Part shown: piece after piece, positions 14,642 to 27,365 of the stretch
Position numbering within the stretch: position 1 is the stretch's first letter
How the letters are laid out: every line of letters begins with the position of its first letter
From: Melastoma dodecandrum
Lineage: Eukaryota; Streptophyta; Magnoliopsida; Myrtales; Melastomataceae
Assembly (NCBI GenBank): GCA_029817715.1
Contig: JARUPY010000189.1
Span: 248,001-312,000 of the forward strand
DNA length: 64,000 nucleotides
Direction: 5' to 3'
The notes under the pieces: generated by a model
Told to the model about the DNA's origin: nothing
Databases searched by the model: none
What the model saw: only the letters and a program-made list of their open reading frames with translations
Made by a program: the position numbers and the translations under genes

Positions 14642-16138
14642 TCACATTGCACTCTCCTCCGCATCGCGGTTCGGATCTTCACTGGGGCTGCCTTTGCTCG
14701 TGCATATGGCGGCCGCTTCGGCTTCCTCGAGGGCCTGGATGAGCCTCGACAGACATTTATCCCCCTCATCCATTGGGGACTTGGGCATTAGGTGCTCCGC
14801 GATGTCGGCCGGAGTCATCTTCACTTGTGCCAGCAATTGTTGCACGCGATCAAACATCGCATGCTTCTCGAGGTTGTGGTAGTTCCTCGCCAGCACTTTG
14901 AAGCCCTCGAAGCTGCAGTACGACAGCTCGATGTGCTTGTCCATCCTGCCCCTCCTTATTAGAGCGGGGTCGAGCTTCTCCACGAAGTTGGTGGTGAAAA
15001 CCACGAGCCTCTCCCCTCCGCAGGAAGACCACAGCCCATCTATGACGTTCAAGAGCCCGGAAAGGGTGACCCTGCTCACCGCCTCCTCGTGGGGATCTCT
15101 TCGTGGGCCATCCCAGTGCGCCCTCTCGATTTCTTCCTCCATGGACATCTCAACGGTTTTCTTTTTCCTCTGCCCGGTGAGGTCGAGGGAGCAGTCGATG
15201 TCCTCGACTACGATGATCGACTTGCTGGTGGTCTCGATCAGCAGCCTCCGCAGCTCCGTGTTGTCCCTCACGGCCGTAAGCTCGAGGTCGTAAACGTCAT
15301 AGTGCAGGAAGTTCGCCATCGCGGCAATCATCGTGGACTTCCCTGTTCCCGGGGGGCCATACAGGAGGTAGCCCCTCTTCCAAGCCTTGCCGATCCTCGC
15401 ATAGAAATCCCTGCTCTTGGTGAATGTCACGAGTTCCTCAATGATCTCCTGCTTCTTGTCCGGCTCCATCGCCATGGTGTCGAAAGTCGCCGGGTGCTCG
15501 AACACGATGTGGCTCCACATGGTCGGCTTGTAGCTCATGAACTTGAGCCCGGGAGAGTTCGTGTAGAGCTTCCTCTGCCGGTTCCTGAACCTGATATCCT
15601 TCCCTTCCTCGATAACGTGCCTCAGGTACGACTTAGTGATGATCTCCCGGTGCTTCTGGTGGCAGGTCAGCCGGAAGAACCTCTTCTCCTGCTCGGGGTA
15701 GCATCCCATCGTCATCGACCGAGGCTGCGACCCAGTCCTCCCCGACAGCCACCATACCTTAATCCCCTCGTACTCGTCGGTCACCTTCTCCGACTCATCC
15801 AAGCTCAGGATCAAGCTTCTGTTGTCCTTGCCGATCTCGACCTTCAGCTTCCTGGCGGCCCGGGAAGTGTTCTTACTCAGGTAAGCCTCGACGGCCACGT
15901 AGGCCTCACTCCTTCTCATTCCATCCCCAGAAATCTCATGGACTGAGACCTGGACGTAAGGCTCCATGAAAGCGGAGAACCTGCGAGCATACCTCTCGGC
16001 AAAGCGGCGGACCTCGTAAGGGCAGTACTGCAAGAGTATGGCCCAGACGAACATGAAGCTGGCGAGGGTCGATCCCATGGTCGCGAACACGGCGGTCATC
16101 ATAGGAGGAAGAAAGAAGGGAGACATCATTCTGTTCAT
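14642..16138 (-). CDS. AAA-type ATPase of the BCS1-like/ASD family (At3g50940-like)
   Basis: Intact single-exon gene of 498 codons. The ATG at 16138 (MNRMMSPFF) is the first Met codon; the frame runs upstream only through a G-tract without ATG. A hydrophobic N-terminal segment (about residues 13-38, MGSTLASFMFVWAIL) is the ASD-type membrane anchor, followed by the AAA-assoc region. Walker A GPPGTGKS is at about 261-268 and Walker B IIVVEDIDCSLD at about 308-319. The sensor/arginine-finger segment TTNFVEKLDPALIRRGRMD lies downstream. Family members are anchored to mitochondrial or ER membranes and include stress-induced ATPases; substrate and location are not shown by this sequence. The lid region after Walker B has a charged insertion (GQRKKK). 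Length and lack of introns fit the family. Confidence 0.95.
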   Translation of the reverse strand: MNRMMSPFFLPPMMTAVFATMGSTLASFMFVWAILLQYCPYEVRRFAERYARRFSAFMEPYVQVSVHEISGDGMRRSEAYVAVEAYLSKNTSRAARKLKVEIGKDNRSLILSLDESEKVTDEYEGIKVWWLSGRTGSQPRSMTMGCYPEQEKRFFRLTCHQKHREIITKSYLRHVIEEGKDIRFRNRQRKLYTNSPGLKFMSYKPTMWSHIVFEHPATFDTMAMEPDKKQEIIEELVTFTKSRDFYARIGKAWKRGYLLYGPPGTGKSTMIAAMANFLHYDVYDLELTAVRDNTELRRLLIETTSKSIIVVEDIDCSLDLTGQRKKKTVEMSMEEEIERAHWDGPRRDPHEEAVSRVTLSGLLNVIDGLWSSCGGERLVVFTTNFVEKLDPALIRRGRMDKHIELSYCSFEGFKVLARNYHNLEKHAMFDRVQQLLAQVKMTPADIAEHLMPKSPMDEGDKCLSRLIQALEEAEAAAICTSKGSPSEDPNRDAEESAM

Positions 16139-17633
16139 AATACTCGAAAAGAATCTGACCCAACCGGGGGGCAGGGGGGGGGGGAGGGTGTCTGAGAAAA
16201 GTCGTCGAACCAAAGAACAAAAAGGTAGTGCTTTTCACCTGTGTAAAGGCAAAGGCAGGCAGCAGAAGCAAGCAGCAACCAGAGGAAGGCAGAGCAATAG
16301 GTAGGTAGGCCAAGAAAAGTGGTGGGAGTTAGACAAATACGGAATGGTAAAACGTAGGAGAGGAGAGGGTCCCCCCTAATTTATCAGCATCCGACAAATG
16401 GTTGGTTCTTTTGACAAGACCGACATCCCTTTTCTTTTTCGGGGACGGAGAGCGTGAATTATTGTTGTTACTAAGTTAGTGAAGGGGGCGGCCCATAGGT
16501 TTATACGGATTTATCGTTAATCGGTACGAGGAAAGAAAAAACAATCGAACCTAATCGGTTTATGAAATTACTTTAATCAATTCAGCTAGACGGAGAATTT
16601 AAAACTCGCTCTTTATTTACTTGTTAAAGAGACGATTTTCGAAACACTTTTTTTTAAGTGTTGGAAATTCGTCATTTTTGTTATTTAGGAGGCGCATCGA
16701 TATTGAAGTAATTTATTAAACTCGAACCATTTTTCGTAAATTCTTTTAAAAATTAACGGTAAATTCGTACAAAACTCGTTCACTTCTTTTTAAGTCGTTC
16801 ATTTTACCAATAAAATAAGTCCCTCCCTGTTCGTTACATTATATTAGTACATGAAAAAACTCCCCCCACCCCCCCACCCCGAGTTTTAACAAACATTCAT
16901 TACAACATGGGATTGCTGTCTTGTGATTGCATTTGAAATTCTCTCTATTCAAAAACTACTTTTTCCAAAATTAGGGCATTTGGGTGCAAGAACCCGTGGT
17001 ATTCTTTTACTATTTGTACTTATTAACGAATGGGAAGAAAGAAGGGGGCGGGGGGGGAAGTTCAATGTCAGACATAAGTAAGTCTGAATGGGACTTTGTC
17101 GTAAAGCGACCGATGCAAAGTGACATCCCCACTAAGCCAAAATAATATGAACCCCAAATACCAGAAGAAACCAAAAGATTAAAAAGGTCCCCTCTACCAC
17201 GTCGTTCCCATTCTTCTGGGGGACCAGTTTTTATTTTTATTTTTATTTTCCAAGACAGACAGACACACATTAACTACATGTTCAACTCCCCCGAGTAAAG
17301 CAGTACAGTATCTCTGTCCCGTGATCCGATTCCCCTTCCCCCCTTCTGTGCCTGTTTGTGCTTGTCCTTTGATCAAAAGCACTCGGACACTCTGGTTTGA
17401 GGAGGCTCGAAAGATGTTGGATTTCCGCCTTCCCCACCATCAGAATTCAAAACCCAGGTTTTATATTCGTAGGATGAATCATTTCTCTTCTACAAACATA
17501 CATACATCACAGTCGAGGGAGGGCAATTTATGTACAGTGAATGAATGATTTCATGGGCTAAAGAGAAGGCTTGGCTGCCAAAACTTTGGTTTCTTTTGGA
17601 TGTATTCTTCTCCTACCAGATGAGTATTTCCAC
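16139..17633. other. Intergenic, AAA-ATPase upstream region and GALT downstream region
   Basis: No gene seen. It holds the AAA-ATPase promoter side (minus gene), an AT-rich middle, a C-run near 16864-16878 and a TTTTTATTTTTA tract near 17230. A G-tract at 16171-16187 lies in the probable 5' leader of the AAA gene. Confidence 0.5.
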
Positions 17634-20600
17634 TCATCTCATGTTGCAGCACCCAGGCTTGACGCCTTCCTGCAACTTGTCCCACAAGCATGTCATCTGC
17701 CGAGGGGACTGGTAGTGCGCCGTGTAGTAGTCTTTGATGCACCCAAACTGGCAGAACTTGTAGCTGTGCACATACTCCACCGGTTTCGTGCCGTTGAACT
17801 GCTCCACCCACATGCCTACGCTCACGTCCTCCATCTTGAACAGCTGAGAAATTCCGATGCATTCAGAGGGTATAAATTACTGATGTTCCATGGAAGTAAA
17901 TATCAAGAGATCTTCCTCCTACCCACCCTTAGCTTGAGGGTCTCAAATTCAGTCACAATGAAACGTGCAATGTCGGAGGACAGCACGTAGCCTGGTCCGT
18001 TTGCATAAGGGGGGTATTCTTCCTCTGGCCACTCCTGGAACCAGGATTCAGTCAAGAGTGAATATATGAATGGCATATGACCGAGGGGGCGCGCGATAGA
18101 GGAAATCAAGGCCCCAACCATCCCTACCTCGTAAGTCACGGCCCATTTCCCGTACCGAAGGGGCTTGTGATAGAAGTTGATGTTTCCGATATACAAGCTC
18201 TTAGTGATGGGAACCTTCCTTACTACATTCAAAACTGCGTCCAATCTGACGAACGTATCATCATCACATTTCATGATGTACTTTGCAGACAATGTGCGAA
18301 CCTGGGAGAAGAAAGATTAAAAGAAAGTATAATGAGCAACATCACCAAATTAAAGCCTGTCACGGACTGGTTCAGATCCAACGCTACTCACCCCATGCTC
18401 GCAGATGGCCACAGTTTTCAGGACAACAAGATCATAGTTATCCATGTATGGCACAATAACAATGTCACCGAAGAAATCTGCCTCTTTCTTCAGCTCCATA
18501 TTCACTTCCTTTCGAGTATGCTAACAAGAAAAGGAAACAGGTCATCACAGACATGGTTTGGCAAACAGAATAGGTTAATCTTTCAGAGTCGCAGGTTTGT
18601 GCCTGCAATTAAATGAGAGCCTAAGCATTAGCCTTACCAGAGCAACAAAAAACCGAGCGACAACTTCAGAAGATCTAACAAGCTTGTGCTGCATCCACGA
18701 CTTCCTCACAGCCATACGCTCGGCAAAATGATTTCCAGCCGAAAGGATGCCGATGAACATTTCCACCGGCTTATCATGAATTGGCGGGGCTTGCCATCGG
18801 CTGGACAACTCCAGATGTCTCTGTGGAGCATAATTGGGGTGCACAGTAGGCAGGGCAGCAGCAAATATGGAATGCACATTGACGTCTCCGTTCAAGGTTA
18901 GCCCCGTTGCATCTTCAAGAGCAAATCCCTGGCCATGAAAGAATAAGGAAAATGCTGAAGGCCAGGCCAGGAATTGAAGGGAACAAGGTAAAGACAGAAC
19001 GAAGAGCAATATCAAATGAGACCACCCGCTTCCGTGGTGTTCACTTACAGTGCGATAGGGAAAAGATGTAACATGCCTTCCATCAACATTGATATGATAG
19101 CCCTCCAACCCGGCACTTATAGTCAAAACGAATAGCCTACCCTCGGCAAAAGGATAAGGCCAATCTACTGACACTTTCTTCTTTTTACCAATTAGCCTAT
19201 TCAACCACCATGACGTCTTTGACTCTTCCGAATGGTCATCGTCATCCCGAATCCACTTCTCACACTTCAATAGCCCATCAACTGCACGAAATTTCTGATA
19301 TTACAAATTAACATAACACCGATAATACAATCCTTATTACTTCAACTGTACCAGTTAATAATCGAGGATCAACATATTGATACCCAAATGCACTCAAGAC
19401 CGTACACATATGTAAGGACCCATTAGAACTCTATAATCGAAACAATCCGTGCCCTTGACTAAACAGAGTAGAGAGCCTTCGGTTACCAAACAAAGTCACT
19501 CCCAATTTCATGAAACTACAAAGAGGTCTTTCAAAGATTGGACTTCAAAATACAAACTTACCAGTCTCCTCTTCGGCCCTTGACTTCCAACCCTCGCACC
19601 GCAAAGCGGTACCCCACTGCATCCGATAACAGGTGTTCTGCTCGATCACCGGTTTCCCACTCCAATCCCCCTTCAACCTCGGGTTGAAATGCAAGATCCT
19701 AGGTGGATCCTCTCCTTCCACTGTCCTCAACCCCTGCAACTCCATATGGAACTGCGACACCATCACCTGCTCGCCATCCTTCACCAAGGCTATGTTTGGA
19801 TCCGTCTCCGCGTTAGCTCCCCTCGGCTCCCCAACCACGGTAATATGAGACCCCAATGTCAACCCGCAAGGTAATACCATCAGACGCTTCCGTTCCAAGA
19901 ACTTTGTCCCCGACAACGACACTGAGTGAGGACATGACTCAGACGCGTTCGCCGCCTCAAGTGCGGTCGACTTCTCAAGAAGCGCCTGACAAATGAAACA
20001 TCAAAATGATAAGACAGGGCACCACCTTGCAGCAACCATCCACGTCTGTACATGCCGCAAACTTAGCACTATCAAAAGTCATCCATCTCAATCAGGAAAA
20101 CCAACCAAACTGAAGCCTACACATCAGAGACCATTAAGAATGTACGGGCAGCAATACATGCATCACATGCAAGGGAAAACCAAAAACTGGAATGGTTTCC
20201 AAAGAAAAAGACAAATAGCAATGCTACTCACCTTCCCAGAAACCAACTCCTTCCAGAACTCATGGCCGACATCCCAGGCGACCTTGGCCGATTTATGAAG
20301 CCCCGAGAAGCCATTCGTCGCCCCGCTCTTCCAGGCGTTCTTGAAGTCGAGCCCTGAGACCATGCTCCTCCTCCAGGGGGCACCCCTCGCTCGGGCAGCC
20401 GAGGCAGGCGACAACCCGAACCCAGCTCCCGCCTCGCTGACATTGACACGGGGGCGGGAGGGGGCGACCTGGGTCTGGAGGTCCTGGTCTGTCTGCAGCT
20501 TAACCGACCTTGGGATCAAGGAAAGGGTCTCCCTGGAAACATAGGGTATCTCTACAGTGACTAGGACTATATACAAAATCCCGACACCCAGAAGGATTTG

Positions 20601-20663
20601 GAGGGATCTTTGGCGAGTGAGGGACAGGAAGGCGTCGAATCTGTCGCCCTTGGCTCTCTTCAT
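17634..20663 (-). CDS. GALT6: Hydroxyproline O-galactosyltransferase (GT31 with galectin domain, GALT6-like)
   Basis: It adds the first galactose to hydroxyproline of arabinogalactan proteins in the Golgi (family knowledge). Eight exons on the minus strand (20232-20663, 19562-19985, 19049-19281, 18638-18928, 18392-18520, 18128-18301, 17927-18034, 17634-17843) join in phase to 666 codons. All introns are GT-AG. A type II membrane anchor is at about residues 22-40 ([18 protein letters not shown]). A galectin-type domain spans about 175-380 ([23 protein letters not shown]). The GT31 domain starts about 400 ([21 protein letters not shown]), with the metal-binding DDD in KCDDDTF at about 515. The C-terminus ends CCNMR, as in Arabidopsis GALT6. 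No lesion was found. The start is the only upstream ATG, followed by a basic cytoplasmic tail. GALT2-GALT5 paralogy cannot be excluded without a tree. Confidence 0.94.
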
Positions 20664-22295
20664 GGAGAAAGTCTGGAGCTTTCGCCTTCACTGCCTCCCC
20701 CGATTTGAAGAAAACCCAGAAACCTTTTGGACTGGGTCTGGGTCTGGGTGTGAGGTCCAGGCTCCTGGTTCAGGGTTCCAGGGAAGGGTTGGCCCGGTCG
20801 ATCGCGATATCAACGATCGAATTTCGGGAAAGACTTGGATGTCGGAGACGGCGACGGACGGATAGAGAGAGCTGGAGGGTTTTAGAGAGAGAAATTCCGT
20901 TGGTTTGGTTGGTCGCTCTCGGGGAGTTTAAACCAAAAACAAACTTATATTTCCCCATTCTCTTTTTTTTTTTAAGAAAAGATTTTGAAATTCCAACAAC
21001 AACATTTTTATCTGCATTTCCTCTTTCTTTTTAATTTGAAACGGGGGAAGGGGCGGTCAACGTTTTTGGAATTAGGGGGTCAAAGTCAATAACTTCATGT
21101 TGCTCCAAAGGAATGTCCCTCCTTCCTTTTAATTAAGATTAATTGTCCCAATAATCACCGCCTACTTAGGTTGATGTTGATAGCCTAAAAGAATAATGTT
21201 TATTTTTTTGTTCTTACCATTCCCCATACAACTCATAAACACGTCACACTTGTTCAGGGGGGTGGGGCATATGATAATTCTGGGCTTACTCCTCATAAAT
21301 GTAGATTTTGTGCGTTCCCCTTTTTGATGGCATCATCCTTCACTTCAATTACAAAATGATAATAACAAAAAGTTAAACTATAGGGAATGCAAAGCATATG
21401 CCTTTGCCCTCCCGACCGGCCGCCACCTCAGACAAATCACAAACTATTGTCATTCGGAGTTTCCCATGCCACGTGTGAACCAGCCTGTTTCCTAATATTA
21501 TTTCTTTATTAATCACATTAACCCCCCATTATTAAGGACTAAGTAAAGTGTGTGTGTGTGTGTGTGTGATTTTGTTTGATTCCTTCGGTTTGAAGCGTCA
21601 ACGATGACAAAACGTAACACTGTCTCCCCCCCCCCCCAATTTACGGCCCCCATTAATTATAGTCCCATGAGACATTTTGTCAAGATGAATTTACCGTGAA
21701 AAAAATAATTAGCCTAGTCTGTTCTTTTGTTTACCCTGCAGTGCAGTGTGCTAAACTTATTTTCTTCTTTCTTTTTTAGTTAAACTTAATATTTTAAACA
21801 TCGAATTCTTTATAAGAGATAAAATCCGTGGCAGAAATTAAAACGAATCAAAATACTAAATTTTAGAAATTATTACTTTATTTCACAATATTTTGAAATA
21901 TATCCGCTAAACTCTTTTTTCCTCGCACGTTGATACCATTCAAAGGAATCCATCTCCGAGTTTTGCCCATCAATTTGGTTTTACAATAGAGAAGAGAGTA
22001 TTTCAGTTTCACGTCATCTTCGTGCTATATGCGAAGTCCAATCTGCATCTAACCTGCTTCGAACTGGAACTCTACGGCTTCGGCTAGTACACCCCCCCGG
22101 TGCACACAAGATCGATGAACCCCTCTGCAGTAGCTCGGTCCAACATCACGCAGATCGGGCTTTTTACTCCCAATGGCCAAGAGAAAGACCCCGCATGCTT
22201 TTCCCATGTTCCCTGGCTCAACAATCTTTCTGCTGGAGTCCTATCTATATATCACTGCCGTTACTTGCTGTCACGAGATGTCCCTTTCCAACAAA
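20664..22295. other. Divergent promoter interval between GALT (minus) and MYB (plus)
   Basis: The first 250 bp probably contain the GALT 5' leader. The rest is AT-rich without a gene. C-runs occur near 21628-21640. Confidence 0.5.
21550..21570. repeat. (TG)n microsatellite
   Basis: About ten TG units in a row within intergenic DNA. Confidence 0.85.
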
Positions 22296-23240
22296 ATGCG
22301 GCGTCCTCCCATCGAGAAGCATGACTCAAGGCGCCCCCCCTACTGGTGTACCGAGGACGAAGATATGGAGGCTGTCTCCCGTCGTGGGCATGATGGAGCA
22401 CCTAGCGAAGGACGTCATAGGCAGCCGAGGTGGAACACGAGTAATTGGCTGCGGAGAGACCAGGGAAACAACTTTGACAACAAGAGCATCAGTGCCCATG
22501 AGGAAGAATTGATAATCAAACTTCATGCGACCATCGGCAGCAGGTCGGTTTCTTGTTCAATTCCTGCGAGCTGTTATCTGGTTACGGATTATGCATTGTC
22601 ACGATAGGTGATTATTTCCGGGCAAAGGTGGACCATTATAGCGCAGCAGCTGCCTGGGAGGACGGAGTCCGAGGTTAAGAACTGCTGGAACACCAAGCTC
22701 AAGAAGAGGCTCGCTGAGATGGGGATCGACCCGGTCACCCACAAGCCTTTCTCTCAGGTACTCAGGGATTACGACAACATTGGTGGGAACACGAGGGTTG
22801 GGTCCATCCATCACAGCAAGGACCTACGAAATGTGTACCTCTCAAATTCAACTTCGAAATCACAACAGAGGCGACGGCAGCAGCAACCGTTCTCCCCAAA
22901 GCACTTCTATGCGCATCCTTCCAAGTCACCAGGGCTGATGCCGAGCTCCCCATCTACATCCTTGCTATCGTCGACGAAATCCATAGCCAAAACATTAAGT
23001 TGGGCGGACTTCCTCGTTGGAGAAGATAGTTTCGAGGCGACAGGAGGCCAGCCCTGTTCACTGCCAGGTGATGATCTACACGGGATCAGGATGCCGAACA
23101 TAGTCGAATGCCCATTGTCTTCGTCGCCGTCATCGTCCTCGGCTGCGGATGACTCCTTCGTGGAAACCTTACTGAACAAGCACACAGAGACATTCATGGA
23201 CTTCCCTGAAATTTGGGAAGACGACGAGTCAATCCGCTGA
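22296..23240 (+). CDS. MYB35: R2R3-MYB-like protein, MYB35/TDF1 type, with eroded R2 repeat
   Basis: Two exons (22296-22543 and 22628-23240; donor CAG|GTCGGT, acceptor AAAG|GTGG) join to 286 codons. The R3 second half is well preserved: [18 protein letters not shown] then [14 protein letters not shown], followed by [13 protein letters not shown], typical of MYB35/TDF1 and MYB80 relatives, tapetum regulators (family knowledge). The R2 repeat is poor. The first Trp is present (PYW), but the GNW and KSCRLRW segments are absent or rewritten ([15 protein letters not shown]), and the first R3 aromatic region is also altered. The C-terminus has Ser-rich tracts and TLSWADFL. The ATG at 22296 gives MRRPP, like the usual MGRPP start; the frame is open further upstream. 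It could be a divergent single-repeat protein or an early pseudogene. Confidence 0.72.
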
Positions 23241-26200
23241 TGAACTTTCTCCCTCGCCAATTTAAGCAAATGGACACGGGGACATTCGTGGACTTTTCTT
23301 AAGGCCCATTTTTGTTGGGCCCAAATTTACATATTTAAGCCCATTGGGTTGTATTGGGCCGGGCTGATGTTACAAGTTCCTCTCTCTCGCTCTCTCTGTG
23401 TTTTTTTTTTTTCTCTAGCCGAGAACAGAATAGAGCATGCCGCCAACACTGATCCGATTCTTGAGACAGTGCGTCGCCCATTTCGCAGTGGGGCGATCAG
23501 GTGAACAATGTTAGCTCCGATCCTGAAGCGTGGCTGTAGTCGGAATAACAACAACTAAGTAAATTTCCACTACAAATACACCAATTACACAGTCGTCCGA
23601 TCTACTACTCTCCACATTCCATCAAATCGACACATCACTGCAGGCAGCGAATCCACAAATCGGATGCTTACCAGTTATCTACTACCCTATAATCAAAGTT
23701 TATCCACTTACAGTCGCTTCCGTTTCCGGTCGTCCTTCCCCGAATTTCCCTTTTTCCCGCCCACTCTTCTTCTTCTTCTACCTGCTTAACTCTGATCCAA
23801 ACCAACTCTGGCTTCACCCTTTAATACGCAGTCTTTTCTCTTCCGTCCTTCGCTCTTCCAGTCCTCAAACTTCTTTTTGTCTTGCAATAAACTCCCAGCT
23901 TCATACTTCCTTATTTGCACTTAAGTCTTTCAGTTTTTATAACTTCTCCATTAGCTCCCTGCTGCAACATAGATAGAACAACTACAGCCGATCTCTCCAT
24001 TATCGACATCCACACTTCCATTTGCTAACCTTCTCCACGCATCAGATCCCGGGTTCAATTCTCAGGCGGATGTGAGGGAGACTACATTAAGGAATTTGCC
24101 ATGAACATTTTACCAAGCGTACGACCTCTTTTTGATACTTCTGTTCTTGGCATTAAAGCAAAGACCATGTAAAAACAAGGGGAAAAAAGTGGTAGGAAAT
24201 TCTTTTTTTTTTCTCTAAAGAATATAAATCGTTTGTCGGGGGAGTCGGGCACCACCATAAAGCATCTTTCCTTTTAGTACAGAAAGAAGCCAAGGGAGAG
24301 GGGTGCTATCTCACTACACCTGAATTTGGCAAAGACTTATCTCCCTTGGGGAACCTTGGCTGTCCTTCCTGTCACAGGGGTATTTTTGCTATCAAGTAAA
24401 ACCACCCCGTGGGCGTCGTAATTCGCCCTCGAGTACGACCAGCCTCGTGTCAACTTCATCGTCCGAGCACCGACTCGAATCACATTTGATCCGTCAAGTG
24501 TCAACGAATGCACCTACGCCTGCTGTTGTCCATGCGCACCGACCCATGGACATTGCCCAAACAGCCTCACTTAAGCATCTATAAACGACAGGTACCGACC
24601 CTCGTCTTGTCCCCGTGACACTTACCATGTTGAGTAACCCCCTTTTAACCTTTTCTTCTTGCCAGAAACCTCTTCTTTGCTAAAAAGAATGGGGATGCTC
24701 TCTTCCGAGGATTGTAATTTAGCCGGGGTAGTTTGAAAAAAAAAACAAATACGATTAAACTTTACAAAATATCTCAAACAGTGACTTCTAGATCCAACAA
24801 GTCGCTATTTGAGATAAACTAGTTATCAAAAAAAACCACTTAGGACGATTTGGGGATTTTTTGAACTTCTGTTGGGTCAAAATCGTAGTTCGAAACGAAA
24901 CATTGACTTCTTCTTTAAAAGAAACGATTTGAACAGGAAGATTTTGGCCCAACATCAAAAAGATTTTCACAGCGATTTCACCTATTTTAGCCTCATGTCC
25001 CACACACGGAGTTACAAACCTCGTTATCTTCCATGTTAATTTTCCACGTTAAAAGGTATACTGAGGCGAGTCATATCAAACTTCATAGAAGTCTGTAGTA
25101 GGAACGTTTAACCTCCATTAACAAAAACCCCTTGTTCTCGGTGACTTTCTGGATATCATTTCTTTTATTATAACATCAATAATACAGTCTCCATACATCA
25201 CGCCGAAATACTAATAAATAAACAACTAAACGAGTAGAGCATGTAGTGACCAACCACAGGATACAGAGTGTCGTTGAGCGGGGTTTTGACGCGCGTGATC
25301 CGACAACCAGACGATACGCAATCCCAACAATCGCCTTCGAATTTCATCTAGGATCGTAAGCAAGAGTACCGTGTTGTGTCCCATGAATTTTTTTTTTTTA
25401 CCAATTCCATCTATGGGAACACAACTTGGCAACCCGAACAAGGAAAAAACAGAGGGAGAACGTCAACAATGAGAAGAAACAACGAATCCAATTTAGACAC
25501 GAGGAAATCACTTACAATTCATCATGTGGCTGAAACAAGGGATGTGGAAGAGGTATCGAGATCAGGGGCAACGTACAAGTTCATATAGCTAAAATCGATA
25601 ATTTATGCACACAAAGAAATACCACCCACATTCTAAAGTTGAGGATGCGAATGAGAAGGAAGAAGAAGACTAGTGATAGGAGGGGTAGTTATGACATGAT
25701 GATGCAAAAACCCCATTAATGTGATTTCTTTACCTATTTAAAGCAAACGGATAAACAAAAATTTAATGGTACGTTATGTTGTTTTTATGTTAAAAATTAT
25801 TATATATGCTTAATATTGGAACATAATACAGAGAAGGACGCATTGTTGACAAGTCAATGCAATTATAAGCATACCAGTATTTTCCTTTTCCGGTTTGCAT
25901 AGAGAATGCAACTCGAGAGCGTGGATTCCCGAATCGAGTTGAATTTATAGAGAAGAGCCAGGTCGAACTAATAAGGATGCTTGAAGCTCCTGAACCGTTA
26001 AGGTGAAAAGGGCTGATCGAGGATTGAGAGCATATCATTGAGGATACAAATTGGTCGAAGTGACAAAGCCGATTAACGATAGGAGCTGGTCGAGAATCCG
26101 AACGGAGCAAGGATCTTCAGAGGGAACACGTTCTAAAGTATGACCGGTTATGATAGCAGAGACATGTCCTTGAGCATTCGTTTTAGGCCATGAACGTGCA

Positions 26201-26639
26201 ACGGTTACCTTGATAGACACGCGTTCTTTGGCATGCCATATAATTAGGAATAAGATTACTCTAAAAAGCCATGCATCTGACTCTAAAAAACACGAGAATT
26301 ACATTTTCCCGGACCGAAAGGCTACAACAGCTTTATGTTCTCTTTGTTGTTTCCTTGTTCTTCTGGCAATGACATTGGCGAGTATCGTGAGTCTTCTCGT
26401 TGTTTCTTTGTTCTGTAGAGCTGCCTAACGACAGTAATCCAGGGTTAGTGACATACTCCGCTCATGAGAATGAAGGACACCGGCAGGGAAGGTCCTCCAC
26501 TGACCATGAACAATATCATAGAGATCAAGTCATTTAGAAGATTTTTCAAAAAGAAATTGAGGAGCCCACGGCATTGATTGTAGCAACCTCTTTATCTCCA
26601 TAAGGGTTAGTAGAGATTTCAATGCATGAGATTTGCGGA
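23241..26639. other. Long intergenic stretch without a recognisable gene
   Basis: No protein family was recognised on either strand. Weak minus ORFs (25226-25441; 25790-26110 overlapping 26035-26220) look partly coding but match nothing I know. AT-rich patches and an A-run near 24738 occur. A GGGTTCAATTC string near 24052 resembles a pol III B box but is not accompanied by a tRNA fold. Confidence 0.45.
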
Positions 26640-27365
26640 AGCTCGAGCTCGAAGAGCTGCTATCACTAAAGAAAAGAAAAAAAAAAGTGAATTTTCAATG
26701 AATAATGGTGCGGATCCTAAATTAGTTGAGTCAGACATTGTTGATTCACGTCGTGTTCATGGCAGACTGCCGCCCTCATATCCTGAACAATACGCCTTCA
26801 ATTAGGAATATTTTTGATGATGAATACCGATGTTCGTTACGTAGTTGACAGGACCCTCTAGATAGGGGCATTGTCCACAATGTGTATTATGAGGGTTTCC
26901 CAAGCAAGCCTTAAAATTATACAGTCCACATTGAAGGCAAGGAAGTTTTTACGTTAGACTTCCTCATCCAGTTGATGATTTCGAGGACTCTCATGCTATA
27001 GACACTACTGACTGGAGAGCTTACGTCAGTTGGTAGAAAGGATGGTTCCTAGCATGGCTCGATGAGAAGAGGCGCCTCTTTATCTTGTACCTTTCTCTGA
27101 ATGCATTAACATATATTTTCCTTATCCTAAGGGTTATAGAATTCCCGACTTCACTCGATTTTCGAGGAGAGATTATACTGACTCCAATGGAGCATGTTAT
27201 TCGATTTACCCTTAGGTGGATGATTACTTTGAGTAATGATTACTTGAAGCTTCAATTATATCCCAATTCGCTGACTGGCTCTCTTAGTAGCTTCCTCCAA
27301 AGTCACTGACAAGATGACAAGAGATGTAAACACAGTTCTTGACTGCGTTTGTGAGGTTAGATTCC
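26640..27365 (+). pseudogene. Old gypsy gag relic, left part, interrupted by the Tat element
   Basis: Segments match the gag of the element at 29.2 kb: MVPSMARREEAPLY (about 27040) corresponds to its VVPGIARRDDTCLY, and MEHVIRF plus LQLYPNSLTG (27190-27290) to MTPLEHIARF and KLFPNSLTGD. Stops and frame changes abound. It continues at 40286. The left limit is approximate. Confidence 0.7.
27361..27365. repeat. Target-site duplication, left copy (ATTCC)
   Basis: ATTCC immediately precedes the 5' LTR and recurs at 40286-40290 after the 3' LTR. Confidence 0.93.

Noticed and set aside
15089..15946. 285-codon plus-strand ORF
   Set aside because: Exact antisense of the AAA-ATPase; an effect of high GC and codon bias, with no domain.
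24040..24075. GGGTTCAATTC string resembling a tRNA B box
   Set aside because: No A box at proper spacing and no acceptor stem; not a tRNA gene.
25790..26220. Overlapping minus ORFs
   Set aside because: Look weakly coding but match no family I know and have no convincing start or splice sites.
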